Shown: positions 39,001 through 49,986, counted from the first letter of the stretch. The stretch is DNA of 64,000 nucleotides from Apostichopus japonicus (GCF_037975245.1 NC_092566.1:17705001-17769000); one strand, 5' to 3'. Notes: generated by a model not told the origin, from the letters alone. Numbers and translations: made by a program.

Positions 39001-42000
39001 GTGCAATTTGTCAATTCTTTACATCTAATTTACAGCTTATAAACCTCCTCAGCAAGGACGTCCACAGAGATTCTGTCCATTTTGTTCGAAGACCTTTTCA
39101 GGATCTCAGCTTACTCGACACATAAAACGAATCCATAAACATGAAGATGAAGTACAGATGGCATTGAAAATGCCAAGAAAGAAGCAGCATCAGCTTTTTG
39201 CTAACATGAAAAAAAGGGGCATTCACATTGTTAATAGGGAGGAAGTTTTGAAAGGAATTAAACATGTTACTAGACTCAGAGCTCAAGGGAATTCAGATGT
39301 GATCATCTGCAGTTTGTGCAAAGGCACTTACAGTAAAAAAAACTTTAGAAAGCATAAGAAAAGGTGCATGAGTGTAACATCTGATGAGTTACAACCTATC
39401 TCATTGCCCCTGTCTGCTCTTTCTTTACATGAAGAAGATTCAAATTTTGGTGAAAGCATTTTGAAGAAAATGAGAGATGATGAGGTTGGACAACTTGCCA
39501 AATCTGATCCAAGCATTGTTACCGTTGGCAAATGCTTGTGGCAAGAAAAAAGGAACAAGAAAGACAAGCTAATTGAAGGAAGAAAGTCTGTAATCAGAGC
39601 AATGAGACGTTTAGCAAATCTGTTCAAGCATTTCAGAGGAGAACTTAAACTCACAAACAAAGAAGTTCCTCATGCTACTGCCAGTGCTTCAGACATGTTC
39701 AAAAGAATGTATTTCCAAGAGCTTGAGTTTAGTGTCATACACATCACTGATTCTGAGGGTGACAATATGAAGTATGGCCTAAAAAATGAACTAAAATACT
39801 TAATTAAGAAGTCTGCATGGATTCTGAGGTCAAACTTCCTCATCCTCGAAGAGGATGATAGTGCTAAAGAAATTGAACAATTCTTGGTAGTGTTTGACAT
39901 GAGAAAGCACTCATTGTTCAGTGATGCAGAATACCAGCTTCAAAGAAACAGGCAAATCAAGCACAGGAAGCCAGTGGAACAGCCTCTAGATTCTGACATT
40001 GATAGGATCAAGGAGTACATCCACCAGGAAATGAGCCACCTAATAAACGAAGAAGATTGGACTACCAACAAATACTCACAACTTCGGGACTTGGAGATCA
40101 GTAGACTGACATTATATAATGCAAGGAGAGGAGGGGAACCATGTCGGATGACGCTTGATGAGTGGGAGGATGCAGCTAAGGATTCCTGGATCCAGTCATC
40201 AGCTGCAGCTACAGTACAGGATCCCCTAGAGATAGAGCTGCTCAAGACCACCAAGATTGCATTTCAGTCCGGAAAAGGGAACAATCGTTTGGTATCGGTT
40301 CTTATACCAGAAGATTGTATCAGAGGGTTGGAGTTGCTGGCAGATTCTAAGATAAGGCAGATTTGTGGAGTGAATCCTTCAAACAAGTTCTTGTTTCCTT
40401 TCACACAAAGTTCCTTAGAGCACCCCAGTGGGTGGCATGCAGTCAACAGAATTGCGAAAGCAGCGAAAGTGGAATGTATTGACAAAATGACTGCTACGTC
40501 TATGCGTCACCGAACTAGTACCCTCTATGCAATGCTCGACATCCCAGAGTATGAAAGAGACAGATTCTATGACCACATGGGGCATTCATCTGCCATTAAT
40601 AAACATGTTTACCAGGCTCCTCTGGCAGTCACTACAATTACAAAAGTTGGCAAGCAGTTGCACCATTTTGATAAAGGTAAGGGTATGTTTTTTGTCAGTA
40701 TTAAAGGCATTGAAGACTCGCCCCAAACCGTGTGCGGCCATCTGAAAAAGTTTACTTTCCGTTGCTTGCAAGTGACGTTTTGTTTGTGTCTTTACAAAAT
40801 GCAGACATCAATCAAACGTGATACCTATATGATTGTTATATTTTATCTAGACTTGAAATTTCCATTGCTGCTATTGTATGTACACATGTACTGACTGTAC
40901 ACTAGTGTCTAATTATCAACGGTAGCAAGTTGTGTATGTATTTTATGCGATCGATGGTGGTGTCTAACACTTCTGTTACACCTCATTTAAAACTAGGTCA
41001 GATTACCGACATGAGACGTTCCTTTGTGCGCGATTCTTCACACCCTTTGAAGCAAGCTGTCCTTTAAGTAAAGAAAAACATCCTTCAGTGCAGATCTGAT
41101 CTTGGTATCTTGAGATTTTGGGATCAAGTAAAATACGGATCCTAACATATGTTTGTTATACATTGTAAGCTATAAGACATTGATTATCAAGAGTGAGTGT
41201 CCCATGATTTGTGTGGTATTTCTTTCTTCAAACAGGGAAGGCAGAAGGTACTGGGATACCACTGCAACTAGAGAATGCTGATAACCACTCAAGTAAGTCT
41301 AGCTATTACAAAGTTACATGTGGGTGCAAAATCTTTCAGAACACTTCTCGGAAATACTTGTTTCTGTAAAACTTTAAATCTGAAATCCTGTTAACGCCAT
41401 GCAGGTTGAAAGAGTGTAGAAATCTTCTGGCTTGTTAGTTTAGGTATTTTTATTCCTTGATGAACGTAAAAGAAATCTATCCAGGCGTGAGTGATGTGTG
41501 TGCCTTGGGATGCTGCTTGTAAATACGATATCTCAAGAAGTAGAAGATGCTTTAACTTCAAAGTCTTTGTGTTGGTAATCCTCGGGAGTAGATCAATGAT
41601 TGCTATGGATTTTGAAGGAGATCAAAAGTCATTTGAGGTCAGAAAAGGTCAAAGTCTGAAAAACTTGTATCCTTTTTTCCCAAGACAAAAAATTGGTTTA
41701 TTACTAAAGTTGGTTTACCATTAAACTGAATATGTAAACAGATATCTGTTAGTGAGTACTTGCAAAGGTATGTCACAATATGTCAAGCTGACAAATTGGC
41801 ACACCACTTCAGTTGTGGTACAAGTTGGAAAATGTTGTATCCAGAGTTTGTTTATCTTTCTTTTTAAACTGTTTGATGCTTAGTTGTGTTATCAATTTCA
41901 TAAACTCATTGATTTCCTTGTATTCTTTAGTCGTGCTGTTATTAAGTCACAAAATCACACCTTGATACAACTGCACCCCAAAAAGAAATGCTGTGTATGC

Positions 42001-44822
42001 GTATTTTCTAATACAGCTAAGCCATTTTTTAAGTTTTGACTTTTGAGCTTACATGCATTTATACAAAGAGATACAGACATTGTTCTGCTTGGTCTTTAAT
42101 ATATTAGATGGAAACTGTGATGAAGAGATTGACCCAGCTTTGCAGAGGAACCAACAAGAGAGTGAGTTTATTTCTTTGTGTGTTTACAGCTCTAAAATGA
42201 TCCGATATGCTGTGGTGCACACATTTGTTGCTGTTTTGAAATTCACAATTCATTAGCTCATTCATTAGTTATAGAAACATTCTTGTTTTGGTCCTGGTTG
42301 AATAATGAAATGGAATTTTTGAAAGATTACAAGGAAACTATGGGTATTGAGAGGAAGACAGATGGTTGGGGAACTTCTGCTGGTGTCCACTGACTTATTC
42401 GAATTTGCTTTAGGATGAGCAGTCATTGGTAGCTAGGTTATTTTCAAAGGAGGGTTACTTCTTCATTGCTTGCCATTGTAGAATTTGTCTTATATCAGTT
42501 CTTCATATCATAAAATGTTGACATCACATGAATTATTGCAAAAATCAGTAACATTTGTCACACATATCATGTTATCTTTGAGAATAGCCTACCCCTTAAC
42601 CACTGCTGTTCAATGTTAGTAACAATTGTCATATTATCATTTGTAGGAAGATGTAAAGACAAGGGACTTCACGCTAACAGCGAATCTGGGGTTTCAATGA
42701 GTAAGTTCAAATAGTAATTTTAAGGAAATGAAAGTAAAAATAGATTGCAGCATTGAACATTATTACATTATTGGTACATTATTTATCACTTTGATAATTT
42801 AAAGGATTGTTTCAGGTGTTTGACATGCCTATTTTGTATGAAAGAGCACAAAAAGACTAAAAGAACAGTGAAGAAACTACCATGATAGCATGCTCTGTTA
42901 AGGAGATATGACACTTTGAAGATATCAAAATTTCTTTGAAAACGACTGGTGTAGAAAGACTTACTGAGAGGGTGTGACGTCACATCCTCACTTCCTTAAC
43001 ATTTGTGAATATATTTCTTTAAAAATTATTTACATTTTTAACACATTTGAAAATAATATAATCAAAAATTCTTCAGATGTTTAATCTCAAATACTCCTCT
43101 GACAAATATGAGATCTCCTGACATATCTTTTGGTTGAAAGTAATGAAATCTCACAAAATATTTAGAGAAAAAAACAAAGACTTTTCAGGAATGTGAGGAT
43201 GTGACATCACAGCTAGTCAGATTTCAGCAGTTTCTACACAATCTGATAAAACTTTACACTTGAATATCTCTTTAACCGAAAAAAATATTTGAACAGTTTT
43301 TTCACCATAGTGTTTCTTTTATTGTCCTCTTTCATATTACATAAACATGTATGACAACTGAACCAATCCTTTAAGCACAAGTATGTGTTTCTACTAACAT
43401 ATACTGTATGCTCCTCGTGAATTATAGCCTCGGAACTTAAACATAGTGATTAAAAAATAGTTAACAATTTTGGGCACATTTTGTTAAAGTGAAAATAAAT
43501 GTTACCCTTTAAATTATCAACATTCCTGGGAAGCATAGCAAGGCATTCAAGATGAAATTTCTTACAAAACTGAAGGGAAAGGATCTGCAATCAAGTTTTT
43601 TATGGCAAATAATGATTATTTTGCTTGAATTAACATGTTAACATGCAGTGTTGTAAAAGTGAATATCTACTTTAAAGGTTACATACTGTAAAAATATTTA
43701 CCATGTTTAGGTGACAGTGATGATGAAGACACTGATTCAGATGATTACCATGGGTCACCATTGAAGAAGCATTGTAAGAAAGGTGAGTGTTTCGTCATAG
43801 TGTTTCCTTGTCTCAGTGTTTTATGGCTTTGCTATTAAAGATTCAAAAAGCTGCTGTAGATTGCTACTATTTGGACAGTTTCTAGCAGATGATTACTTTG
43901 TAAACATGAGACTGGTAGTCTTGACTCTCAAGTTAGGGTAGAATCACCCATTAATTAGTCTCATATCATCTGGTTGATACAAAAATCTTAATTCATTTAA
44001 GATATACTTGCTGAGATGGAATTCAATAATATACACCATCATGTGGAGTTGTTACCTATAAGAGCTGCAGCTCTTAATAGTACATGATTACACTTAGAGC
44101 ATATATTGTAGTTGATATCACCAATTTACAGTTCTACATGGAATGTTCTTTCAGTAACCGGAACTTGTTGATTGGTCACATCATCTGTTAGAGCTCCCAT
44201 GTATGATGGCTGGCAAAGGCAATATGTACTAAGAGTTATTTATATCATTGTCTTAGCTGAGGATTTCATAACACCTATATGTTATTTGCTTAAATGTGTA
44301 ATAACTGCATATAAGTGTATGTTGACCATTGATACTAATATCTTCTTCATGTTCCAGGAACAAGACAAAAGTGGACAAAGACAACCACGGATCTGATTCA
44401 GTCAAGGTTCATGAAGTACATCGTTGAAGAGGGATCTGGAAGCTGTGGCTGCTTGCCAGGTAATCTTTTCACAAATAAACCATGCACTAACTGCTGCACT
44501 GACTCACTATGTCTAAACATACTTTATCCACTATTTAACACATTGTTTATAATATAATGGTAGATAAGTTAAACACTACTACCTAATGTACATATGTTGC
44601 ATTAGGTATACATATAAATATATATACATATTACTATGCCAAATTCAATAGATAGTCTTTTTTATCTCTGCAGGAAGGAAAGAGCTGTCAGACTTTTTGG
44701 TAGAAAACAGAGAGATATTGCCTTCGGTTACTACTTTGAAGAGGAAAGTTCTTCTTCTAAAAACAAAAGTTTTTAACGAAAGAAAATCTTATAGGTCAAA
44801 GCTGTCAAAAAAATGTTCATAG
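23931..44822 (+). CDS. Gene B: SET domain / zinc finger / tyrosine-recombinase fusion protein, 17 coding exons, 1000 aa
   Basis: Exons: 23931-24045, 25772-25934, 26585-26783, 32433-32474, 33271-33327, 33495-33545, 33976-34032, 37185-37254, 38134-38193, 38774-38833, 39036-40676, 41236-41292, 42108-42161, 42647-42700, 43711-43782, 44358-44459, 44674-44822. All introns are GT-AG, all phases fit, and the sum is 3003 nt ending TAG. Order: KMT5A-like SET 34-159; acidic low-complexity 160-291; C2H2 finger 305-325; C2HC finger 383-402; tyrosine-recombinase catalytic domain about 640-825; acidic and basic tail 838-1000. Predicted chromatin or DNA-binding role, nuclear; substrate unknown. The start ATG directly follows an acceptor, so translation may begin there or upstream exons may exist. 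Exon 6 could instead end at 33542. The large recombinase exon is certain; the small exons rest on splice sites and phase. Confidence 0.86.
25772..26783 (+). CDS. Gene B exons 2-3: KMT5A-like SET domain
   Basis: Exon 2 (25772-25934) gives the GYGTFA turn and LLEYRGELLHYREAIQRE, then SYMYFFKFNERSY. Exon 3 (26585-26783) continues CVDAT, GNGRLVNDAPKNTSKCNC, INGQPYLCLFSTRSISAGEE and LRYDYG. KMT5A proteins mono-methylate histone H4 Lys20, and YCVDAT plus EELxYDYG are close to that subfamily. The SAM-binding NHS motif expected after GRL is NDA here (residues 107-109), so methyltransferase activity is uncertain. No pre- or post-SET Cys clusters, as usual for KMT5A. Confidence 0.9.
28051..29250 (+). 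pseudogene. LINE ORF2 fragment: APE-type endonuclease
   Basis: The open frame runs from 27838; a Met at 28051 is the more likely element start. It has RRRKRGKAGGVKRR, IIMGNVQSLSNKMDEL, SFTETWL, GGGVCVYVN, VVNGDFNHG, STLDLCYTN and GEADHDLV, the ordered motifs of the apurinic-type endonuclease. SDH of the usual motif is ADH. The frame reads KPWITKRVKQLINKN and then loses homology at about 29245, where the deletion junction lies; it ends at a stop at 29328. Confidence 0.85.
29254..30049 (+). pseudogene. LINE ORF2 fragment: C-terminal half of reverse transcriptase
   Basis: In the next frame, STGAPQGTVLAPFLFTLYT, LIKFADDTALVG (the catalytic Asp pair), HLNVSKTKELIIDFRR and YKYLGVVMDDQLKW form the palm and thumb blocks. 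The C-terminal part, LHSVLKDIDHPLHAPL and SSFMGQAVRIFN, is typical of this LINE group. The fingers and early palm are missing, and the frame differs from the endonuclease part, so the element cannot be active. Confidence 0.87.
32433..34032 (+). CDS. Gene B exons 4-7: small acidic exons
   Basis: All four exons are phase 0-0 (42, 57, 51 and 57 nt). They encode EDYLEDDPFIDSPA; PLGNEDEITGSSSNGEPVP; PENEEEPTDSDVRDNSV; VVTNDSSILDNISFCGLLK. Exons 5 and 6 (33271, 33495) share about 50 bp of preceding intron (GAATTTCATTTATATTCAAA and GAGGTGTATTTGTTTCTCTT), so one is a tandem duplicate of the other. The region is probably disordered. Exon 7 (33976-34032) is the least certain. Confidence 0.68.
34830..37080. 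repeat. Intronic tandem repeat, about 300-580 bp diverged units
   Basis: A motif like GAGGTTAACATAGACCCC recurs at about 34838, 35190, 35494, 35931, 36392 and 36978. It is followed in several copies by GGGCTGTGAAATGTA and CTGGCTTCCATCTG, and later by CTCCACCCCTG and GATTGTCTAATTTTG. The same family forms the array at 46900-48560 downstream of the gene. Poly-C and poly-G runs interrupt it. Confidence 0.75.
37185..38833 (+). CDS. Gene B exons 8-10: acidic linker before the zinc fingers
   Basis: Exon 8 (37185-37254, phase 0-1) encodes IHTKDNCNNKADGRYAVSEV followed by DED. Exons 9 (38134-38193) and 10 (38774-38833) are each 60 nt, phase 1-1: DVVPTSDQEEEEHGKVHPHH and RTFTPEPDERSMELGALPES. Acceptors and donors are good (GTGAG, GTAAGC, GTGAGTG). 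No fold is recognised; Glu/Asp-rich and likely disordered. Confidence 0.72.
39036..40676 (+). CDS. Gene B exon 11: zinc fingers and tyrosine-recombinase domain
   Basis: This single 1641-nt exon opens with FCPFCSKTFSGSQLTRHIKR, a C2H2 finger (C305, C308, H320, H325). A C2HC finger follows, CSLCKGTYSKKNFRKHKKRC (383-402). After a helical region comes a tyrosine-recombinase catalytic core: box I LTLYNARRGGEPCRMTLDEW (Arg655/656), the strand turn SGKGNNRLVSVLIPED, box II TSMRHRTSTLYAMLDIPEYE (Arg782), HMGHSS (His808) and KHVYQ (Tyr817). The His of the HxxR motif is Thr779. Such enzymes cut and rejoin DNA through the Tyr. The spliced host-gene setting suggests a captured and repurposed domain, possibly DNA-binding only. 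The open frame runs on to 40891 in the intron, but the GTAAGG donor at 40677 continues the phase. Confidence 0.92.
40701..41051. mobile_element. MITE with TTAAAGG termini, in an intron of gene B
   Basis: The left end is TTAAAGGCATTGAAGACTCG. The right end, CGCGATTCTTCACACCCTTT followed by GAA, is its inverted counterpart. Long shared interior with 52731-53136: CTTTCCGTTGCTTGCAAGTG, GTGTCTAATTA, GGTGTCTAACACTTCTGTTA and ACTAGGTCAGATTAC. Non-coding. TTAA-ended inverted repeats suggest a piggyBac-type relative (inference). Confidence 0.8.
41236..44822 (+). CDS. Gene B exons 12-17: acidic repeats and basic C-terminus
   Basis: Exons 12-14 (41236-41292, 42108-42161, 42647-42700) are 57, 54 and 54 nt, all phase 1-1. 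Exon 15 (43711-43782) adds SDSDDEDTDSDDYHGSPLKK followed by HCKK. Exon 16 (44358-44459) encodes GTRQKWTKTTTDLIQSRFMK, then YIVEEGSGSCGCLP. Exon 17 (44674-44822) encodes GRKELSDFLVENREILPSV, then a Lys/Arg-rich end, KLSKKCS, and TAG. All donors and acceptors fit. The KWT...DLIQSRFMKYI segment looks like a small helical domain I cannot name. Confidence 0.78.
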
Positions 44823-44826
44823 TTAA

Positions 44827-45475
44827 ATTGTTTAAAATGAATTATTCATTTAACTTTACTTATTGTTCAACAAACAATATGTACACAATACCTTTGTATT
44901 AGAGGGTTTTTGTCTAGTTTCCCTCTTTTAATAGTGGCATGAATATGTCACATTGGAAAAAAGGAAAGAGACTGTAAAAAAAAGGGTTTAGCTAGTTATC
45001 ACCAGTACAGTTGCCTTCATTCTAAAATTTGAATTATTATATTGAATTGTATTGAATTATTGTAATGAAATTACCCTATGTTAATCTTCATTTTTCATTG
45101 GGACATTTTGATCTCTGGAGTTGCTTTTGCATTGTTCACTCCAATTGTTTAAAATGAATTTTTCATGTAACTTTACTTATTGTTCAACAAACAATATGTA
45201 CACAATACCTTTGTATTAGAGGGTTTTTGTCTAGTTTCCCTCTTTTAATAGTGGCATGAATATGTCACATTGGAAAAAGGAAAGAGACTAAAAAAAAGGG
45301 TTTAGCTAGTTATCACCAGTACAGTTGCCTTCATTCTAAAATTTGAATTATTATATTGAATTGTATTGAATTATTGTAATGAAATTACCCTATGTTAATC
45401 TTCATTTTTCATTGGAACATTTTGATCTCTGGAGTTGCTTTTTCATTGTTCACTCCAATTGTTTAAAATGAATTT
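44827..45475. repeat. Tandem duplication just after the stop codon of gene B
   Basis: A unit of about 316 bp starting ATTGTTTAAAATGAATTATT is at 44827, repeated from 45144, with a third start at 45458. The two full copies are nearly identical, including a poly-A run and TTGTCTAGTTTCCCTCTTTT. It begins 5 nt after the stop codon, so the 3'UTR probably contains it. Confidence 0.93.
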
Positions 45476-45489
45476 TCCTAAAAATATAT

Positions 45490-45830
45490 AACATTTGCAT
45501 TCAGTGTTGTAGCCATAGTTAACATCATTTTGCATAATTTTTTTTTTTTAATGTAAATACTGTCACATATTGAAATTAATTATCCCATGCATTCTATTCT
45601 GTGTTGTAGCCATCTTTGACCTCCTTTGCATGAAAATAACCAAACATATTGTCAAACATTGGAATTCTTCATTTCATGCATGTTGTGCTGTAGCCACCAT
45701 GTACTTCACTTAATGTTAAAGTAATAGCATATACTGGTACATATTGGAATTCTTCATTCCATGCATACTGTGTTCAGTGTAGCCATCTTTGATCACCTTC
45801 GCATGAAAAGAAATCAAACCTTCTCTGAAA
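45490..45830. repeat. Diverged tandem repeat, about 90-100 bp unit
   Basis: GTGTTGTAGCCAT-like motifs recur at about 45506, 45602, 45692 and 45775. They are followed by TTGCATGAAAA-like and CATATTGGAATTCTTCAT-like blocks. From 45830 to 46880 no gene is recognised. Confidence 0.6.
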
Positions 45831-46899
45831 GTCAATATTGAGAGTAACTTAACAATATGATATAGATAGTCCTACCATTCAGATGCAATTTGTTTTATTA
45901 AAATGCACACTGAAAGTGCCTTCATGATTGGTATGTTAAGGATCATGTATGCACTTTTAGCAGTACAGTTAACAATTGATATGGAAATAACTGTCTGAAA
46001 AATTACCCTTTAAGGAGTGTTGTCTAATTATTCCAAGTAGCTGGAGTACTACTCAGTCTAGCCCACATACACTAAGACTTTTATGGCCTGCACTGACAAT
46101 CCCATGTTCAAAGACATTCACAAATTTATGAAGGATAAAAGGCATTGTAGTCAAAGCCTAAGTGGTCTTGTGGAGCCAGATTCACTGATAAAACATTTTA
46201 CCCAAAGGTTTGCATGTTAAGGAAGGCAACCTGAGAGCGTGAAAATCAAAGATAAAATACAACATATATATAAAAGACAGACGGAAACAACTTAGGCTCA
46301 CATTCCACTATTTTGTGGTACCAGTACTAAAAGATTTCAAGGCCAGAGTTCTGCCATAAACAATTCATAGTGATGCAATCCTCTGTTTCAGGTATTGTTT
46401 AAAGTGAACTGTCACAAATTGGTAGTGTCCTATATGCATAATAGACCCATTCATTAATGGTTCATCCACCTGTCCTACTTTTGAATATTTGTTAATTCAC
46501 AATTGAAATATTATGTAACATCTTGCCATTCCAAACGCTTTGCATTCAATCCTCTTGGATTATATCACACCATTTGTGTACGCTAATACAATGTGAAAAT
46601 TAAAATAGCATGTAGTATGTCTTCATTTGTGCTTTGGTAATCTTTTGTAGATTATGTAGGCAACCAGACCGAACAAGATATTTCAAAAATGTAGTTAATT
46701 CTCTTTGCAGTACATTTCCCCATCCTTGTCTTAGTTTTACATTTAACCTGGAGAGAAATGTGTTTTTTCAAAGTTTTAACACTTCTTCTCATTTGGAACA
46801 AGTACTTACAGCTTCATTTGTTTTTTTCCATGATTGCACCCTATACTATTGGAGATGGGATGGAAATTGTCCAATTTACCATGGCTTTTTGTACCTAAG

Positions 46900-48560
46900 G
46901 AGAGGTGTTATATCACACCCTTCCTTTTCTGTGGCTGACCTGTCCATTGAGGTCAAGGTTGTAGCAGTCCTGGATATTTCACTTGTACCATTTATAAACT
47001 AAATGAACCTACTCCAAAACATCTTAATTCCTCCCTCTCTTAATCGCTGCCCTTACACATCCTTCACCCCTGGTATGCAGTGAACCAATATATCTGTCTT
47101 GCAAAAAGGGGGAGGTACAAAGCCTGCCCACCCATTAATAGTGTTCGATATTTATTTACTTATGTTACCCAACTCCAAAACACCTTCCCTGTTTTCTTCT
47201 TTCACACCAGATATAGACCTTCAAAGCATAAGTGCTAAATCTGATAACACTAAATATATGTGGAGATTAATATACACCCCTTGTTTGGTGGGGGGGGGGG
47301 GGCTGTGAATCATTTCCATTTGTTTTTTATGCAACTGTAAGGGGAAGAGGGTGTGCTGCCTTTCCTTTGGTCTATGGGTTACCTGCACAAAGTTAGTATT
47401 CCAGGATAATGTCACACATAACTTTGCCAATATATTATGTTACACCACTCCAAAACATTTTACCCTTTGTGCCTCCAGGGCCCACCCTTACCCATCCTCT
47501 CCCCCTAGCATGCAGTGAACCAATGCAAAAACACATTGGGAGCTTCTTCCCTAAGTAATTGCACAATTTTGTTTCTTTCACACCAGATAAAGACCAGCCT
47601 ACAACATTAATGCTATATCTGCAAATGCTAAATGTATGTAGATGTTAACATACACCCCAGTTTCGGGTGCTGTGAATTATTGCTCTTTAATTATTCATGC
47701 TGTTAATGGGAGGGGTGTGCTGGCCTTCCTTTTGTTTATTTGTAACCTGTACATTACATCAAAGTTAGTATTGTAGGATATTTCACTACAATAACTTTGC
47801 CTATATATAATGTTACACAACTTTGATACATTTTCTCCCTTGTGTCCAGCCCCACCCTAACCTCCCCCTCCTCCAACCCTTGCATGCATGCAGTGAAGCA
47901 ATGCAAAATACTATTGGAAGCTGTCTCCCTTATCTATTGCATTTCTTTCCTTTACACCAGATATACCTTTAAAACATTAATGCCATATCTGATTACACTA
48001 TATATACATATATATAAGTAGAGGTTAACATACACCCCATTTGTAAGGACTGTGAATATTTTCCCTTTGTTTTGCATGCAGTTAATGGGACATGGTGTCC
48101 TACCCTACCTATTGTCAATGGGTTACCTGTACATTGCAACAAAGTTAGTATTCCAGGAAATTTCACTACAATAGCTTTGCCTATACTGTACTGTTTCAAC
48201 ATTTCACTACACTTTCCCCTTTGTGTCCAGTCACCACCCTTACTCCCAACCCCCCCCCCCCCGCTCCAACCACCACTGCTATATAGAAGCACATTGGGAG
48301 CTGCCACCAGTATATCGGCTGCATAATTGTGTTTCTTTACACCAGATTTAAAACTTACAAACATAAGTGAGATAGCTGATAACACTAAATATATATAGAG
48401 GTTAACATACACCCCATTTTTGTTGGGGAGGGGGGGTGTGGGGGCTGTGAATCATTTCCCTTTGTTTTTCATGGAAGTAAGGGGAGGGGGTGTATTACCC
48501 TTCCTTTCGTATTTGGTAACGGGTACATTAATGTCATAGTTAGTATTCCTGGATATTTCA
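46900..48560. repeat. Tandem array, about 380-bp unit
   Basis: GAGGTTAACATACACCCC-type motifs at about 47262, 47642, 48022 and 48399 give a regular 377-380 bp period. Each unit has GCTGTGAATCATTTCCCTTT-like, GGTTACCTGTACATT-like, ATTTCACTACAATA-like, GCAGTGAACCAATGCAAAA-like and TTTCTTTCACACCAGATATA-like blocks. It is homologous to the irregular array inside gene B (34830-37080). Confidence 0.85.
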
Positions 48561-48589
48561 CCGATAACTGTGCCTATTTATAGTGTTAC

Positions 48590-49320
48590 ACCACTCCCCT
48601 TCCACCGCCTCACACACACCTTCTACCTCCTCCCACTCACCTTGCACTCACCTCCCCCAATCACATTCTACCACCTCGCACGCACCATCCACTGCATCGC
48701 ACCCCCCTTCCATCCCCTCCTACTCACCCTCCCCCCTGCCTCACCTTCCCCCCTCGCACTCACCTTCACCCCATCTCACTCACCCTCCCCCCTGCCTCAC
48801 CTTCCACCGCCTCGCATGCACCTTCCCTCCCCTCGCACTCACCTCCCCCTCGCACTCACCTTCCAACGCCTCGCACACACCCCTCACCACCTCGCACACA
48901 CCTTCCACCCCCCACTCACCTTCCCCCCCTGCCTCACCTTCCCCCCACAGCACTCACCTTCACCCCTCCCACTCTCCTTCCCCCCTTGCCTCACCTTCCA
49001 CCGCCTCACACTCACCTTCCATCCCCTCGCACACACCTCCCCCCTTCACACTCACCTTCCACTGCCTCGCACGCACCTCTCACTGCATCGCACCCACCTT
49101 CCACCCCCTGCCTCACCTTGCACCCATCCTCCATCCCCTCCCACGCACCTTCCCCCTACCCACTCACCTTCCATCCCCTCGCACACACCTTCCACCACCT
49201 CCTACTAACCTTTCCCCCTGCCTCACCTTCCACCGCCTCGCACACACCTTCCACCACCTCCTACTAACCTTTCCCCCTGCCTCACCTTCCACCGCCTCGC
49301 ACGCACCTCCCCCCCCCCCC
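48590..49320. repeat. C-rich CACCTTCCACC minisatellite
   Basis: About 730 bp of variants of CACCTTCCACCGCCTCGCAC and CTCACCTTCCCCCCT, ending in a C-run. It interrupts the last unit of the 380-bp array: TTGGCATGCTGTGAACCAAT resumes at 49324. Almost no G on the plus strand, so strand asymmetry is extreme. The Pro/Ser/Thr/His-rich open frames across it are artefacts. Confidence 0.9.
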
Positions 49321-49699
49321 CCCCTTGGCATGCTGTGAACCAATGCAAAACATATTTGAAGCATCCTCCCTTATCAATTGCATAATTTGTTACTTCACAC
49401 CAGATATATACCTTGATAGCATTGGTGCCATACTAACACTAAATGTATGGTGGTAAACAAACACCACAAAAATGGGATATGAAAAGCGCTCTGGGCATAT
49501 GTTAACCGAAATGGATATACCGTTCCCCTATGGGCTATAGAATAACCCCTAAATAGTTTTGCCATCATATACCCCCTGGTATTTGACAAGTGGTATACAA
49601 GGTACAACATGACACCCTTACCATAGTGTTTGGTCACATGTCCAAAAGGCAACCGATACCCCACTTAGAAGGGTGTAAACATATGCCCCAATCCAGTGC

Positions 49700-49702
<3 letters not shown>

Positions 49703-49791
<89 letters not shown>

Positions 49792-49889
49792 AATATATAT
49801 ATATTTATATATATATATAAATATATATATATATTTATATATATATATTTATATATTTATATATATGTATATCTATATATATATATATT

Positions 49890-49925
<36 letters not shown>

Positions 49926-49986
49926 AGTATATATATATATATATATAAATATATACATATATATACATATATATACACATATATAC

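Noticed and set aside
40264-40485. Antisense ORFs within the recombinase exon (also 39328-39660, 39940-40254)
   Set aside because: Shadows of the coding strand with no features of their own.
40677-40891. Read-through C-terminus of the recombinase ORF to 40891
   Set aside because: The GTAAGG donor at 40677 keeps phase with four further phase-1 exons, and the read-through enters a MITE.
48570-49338. Pro/Ser/His-rich frames of 212 and 251 codons
   Set aside because: By-product of the C-rich minisatellite; three overlapping frames are open at once.
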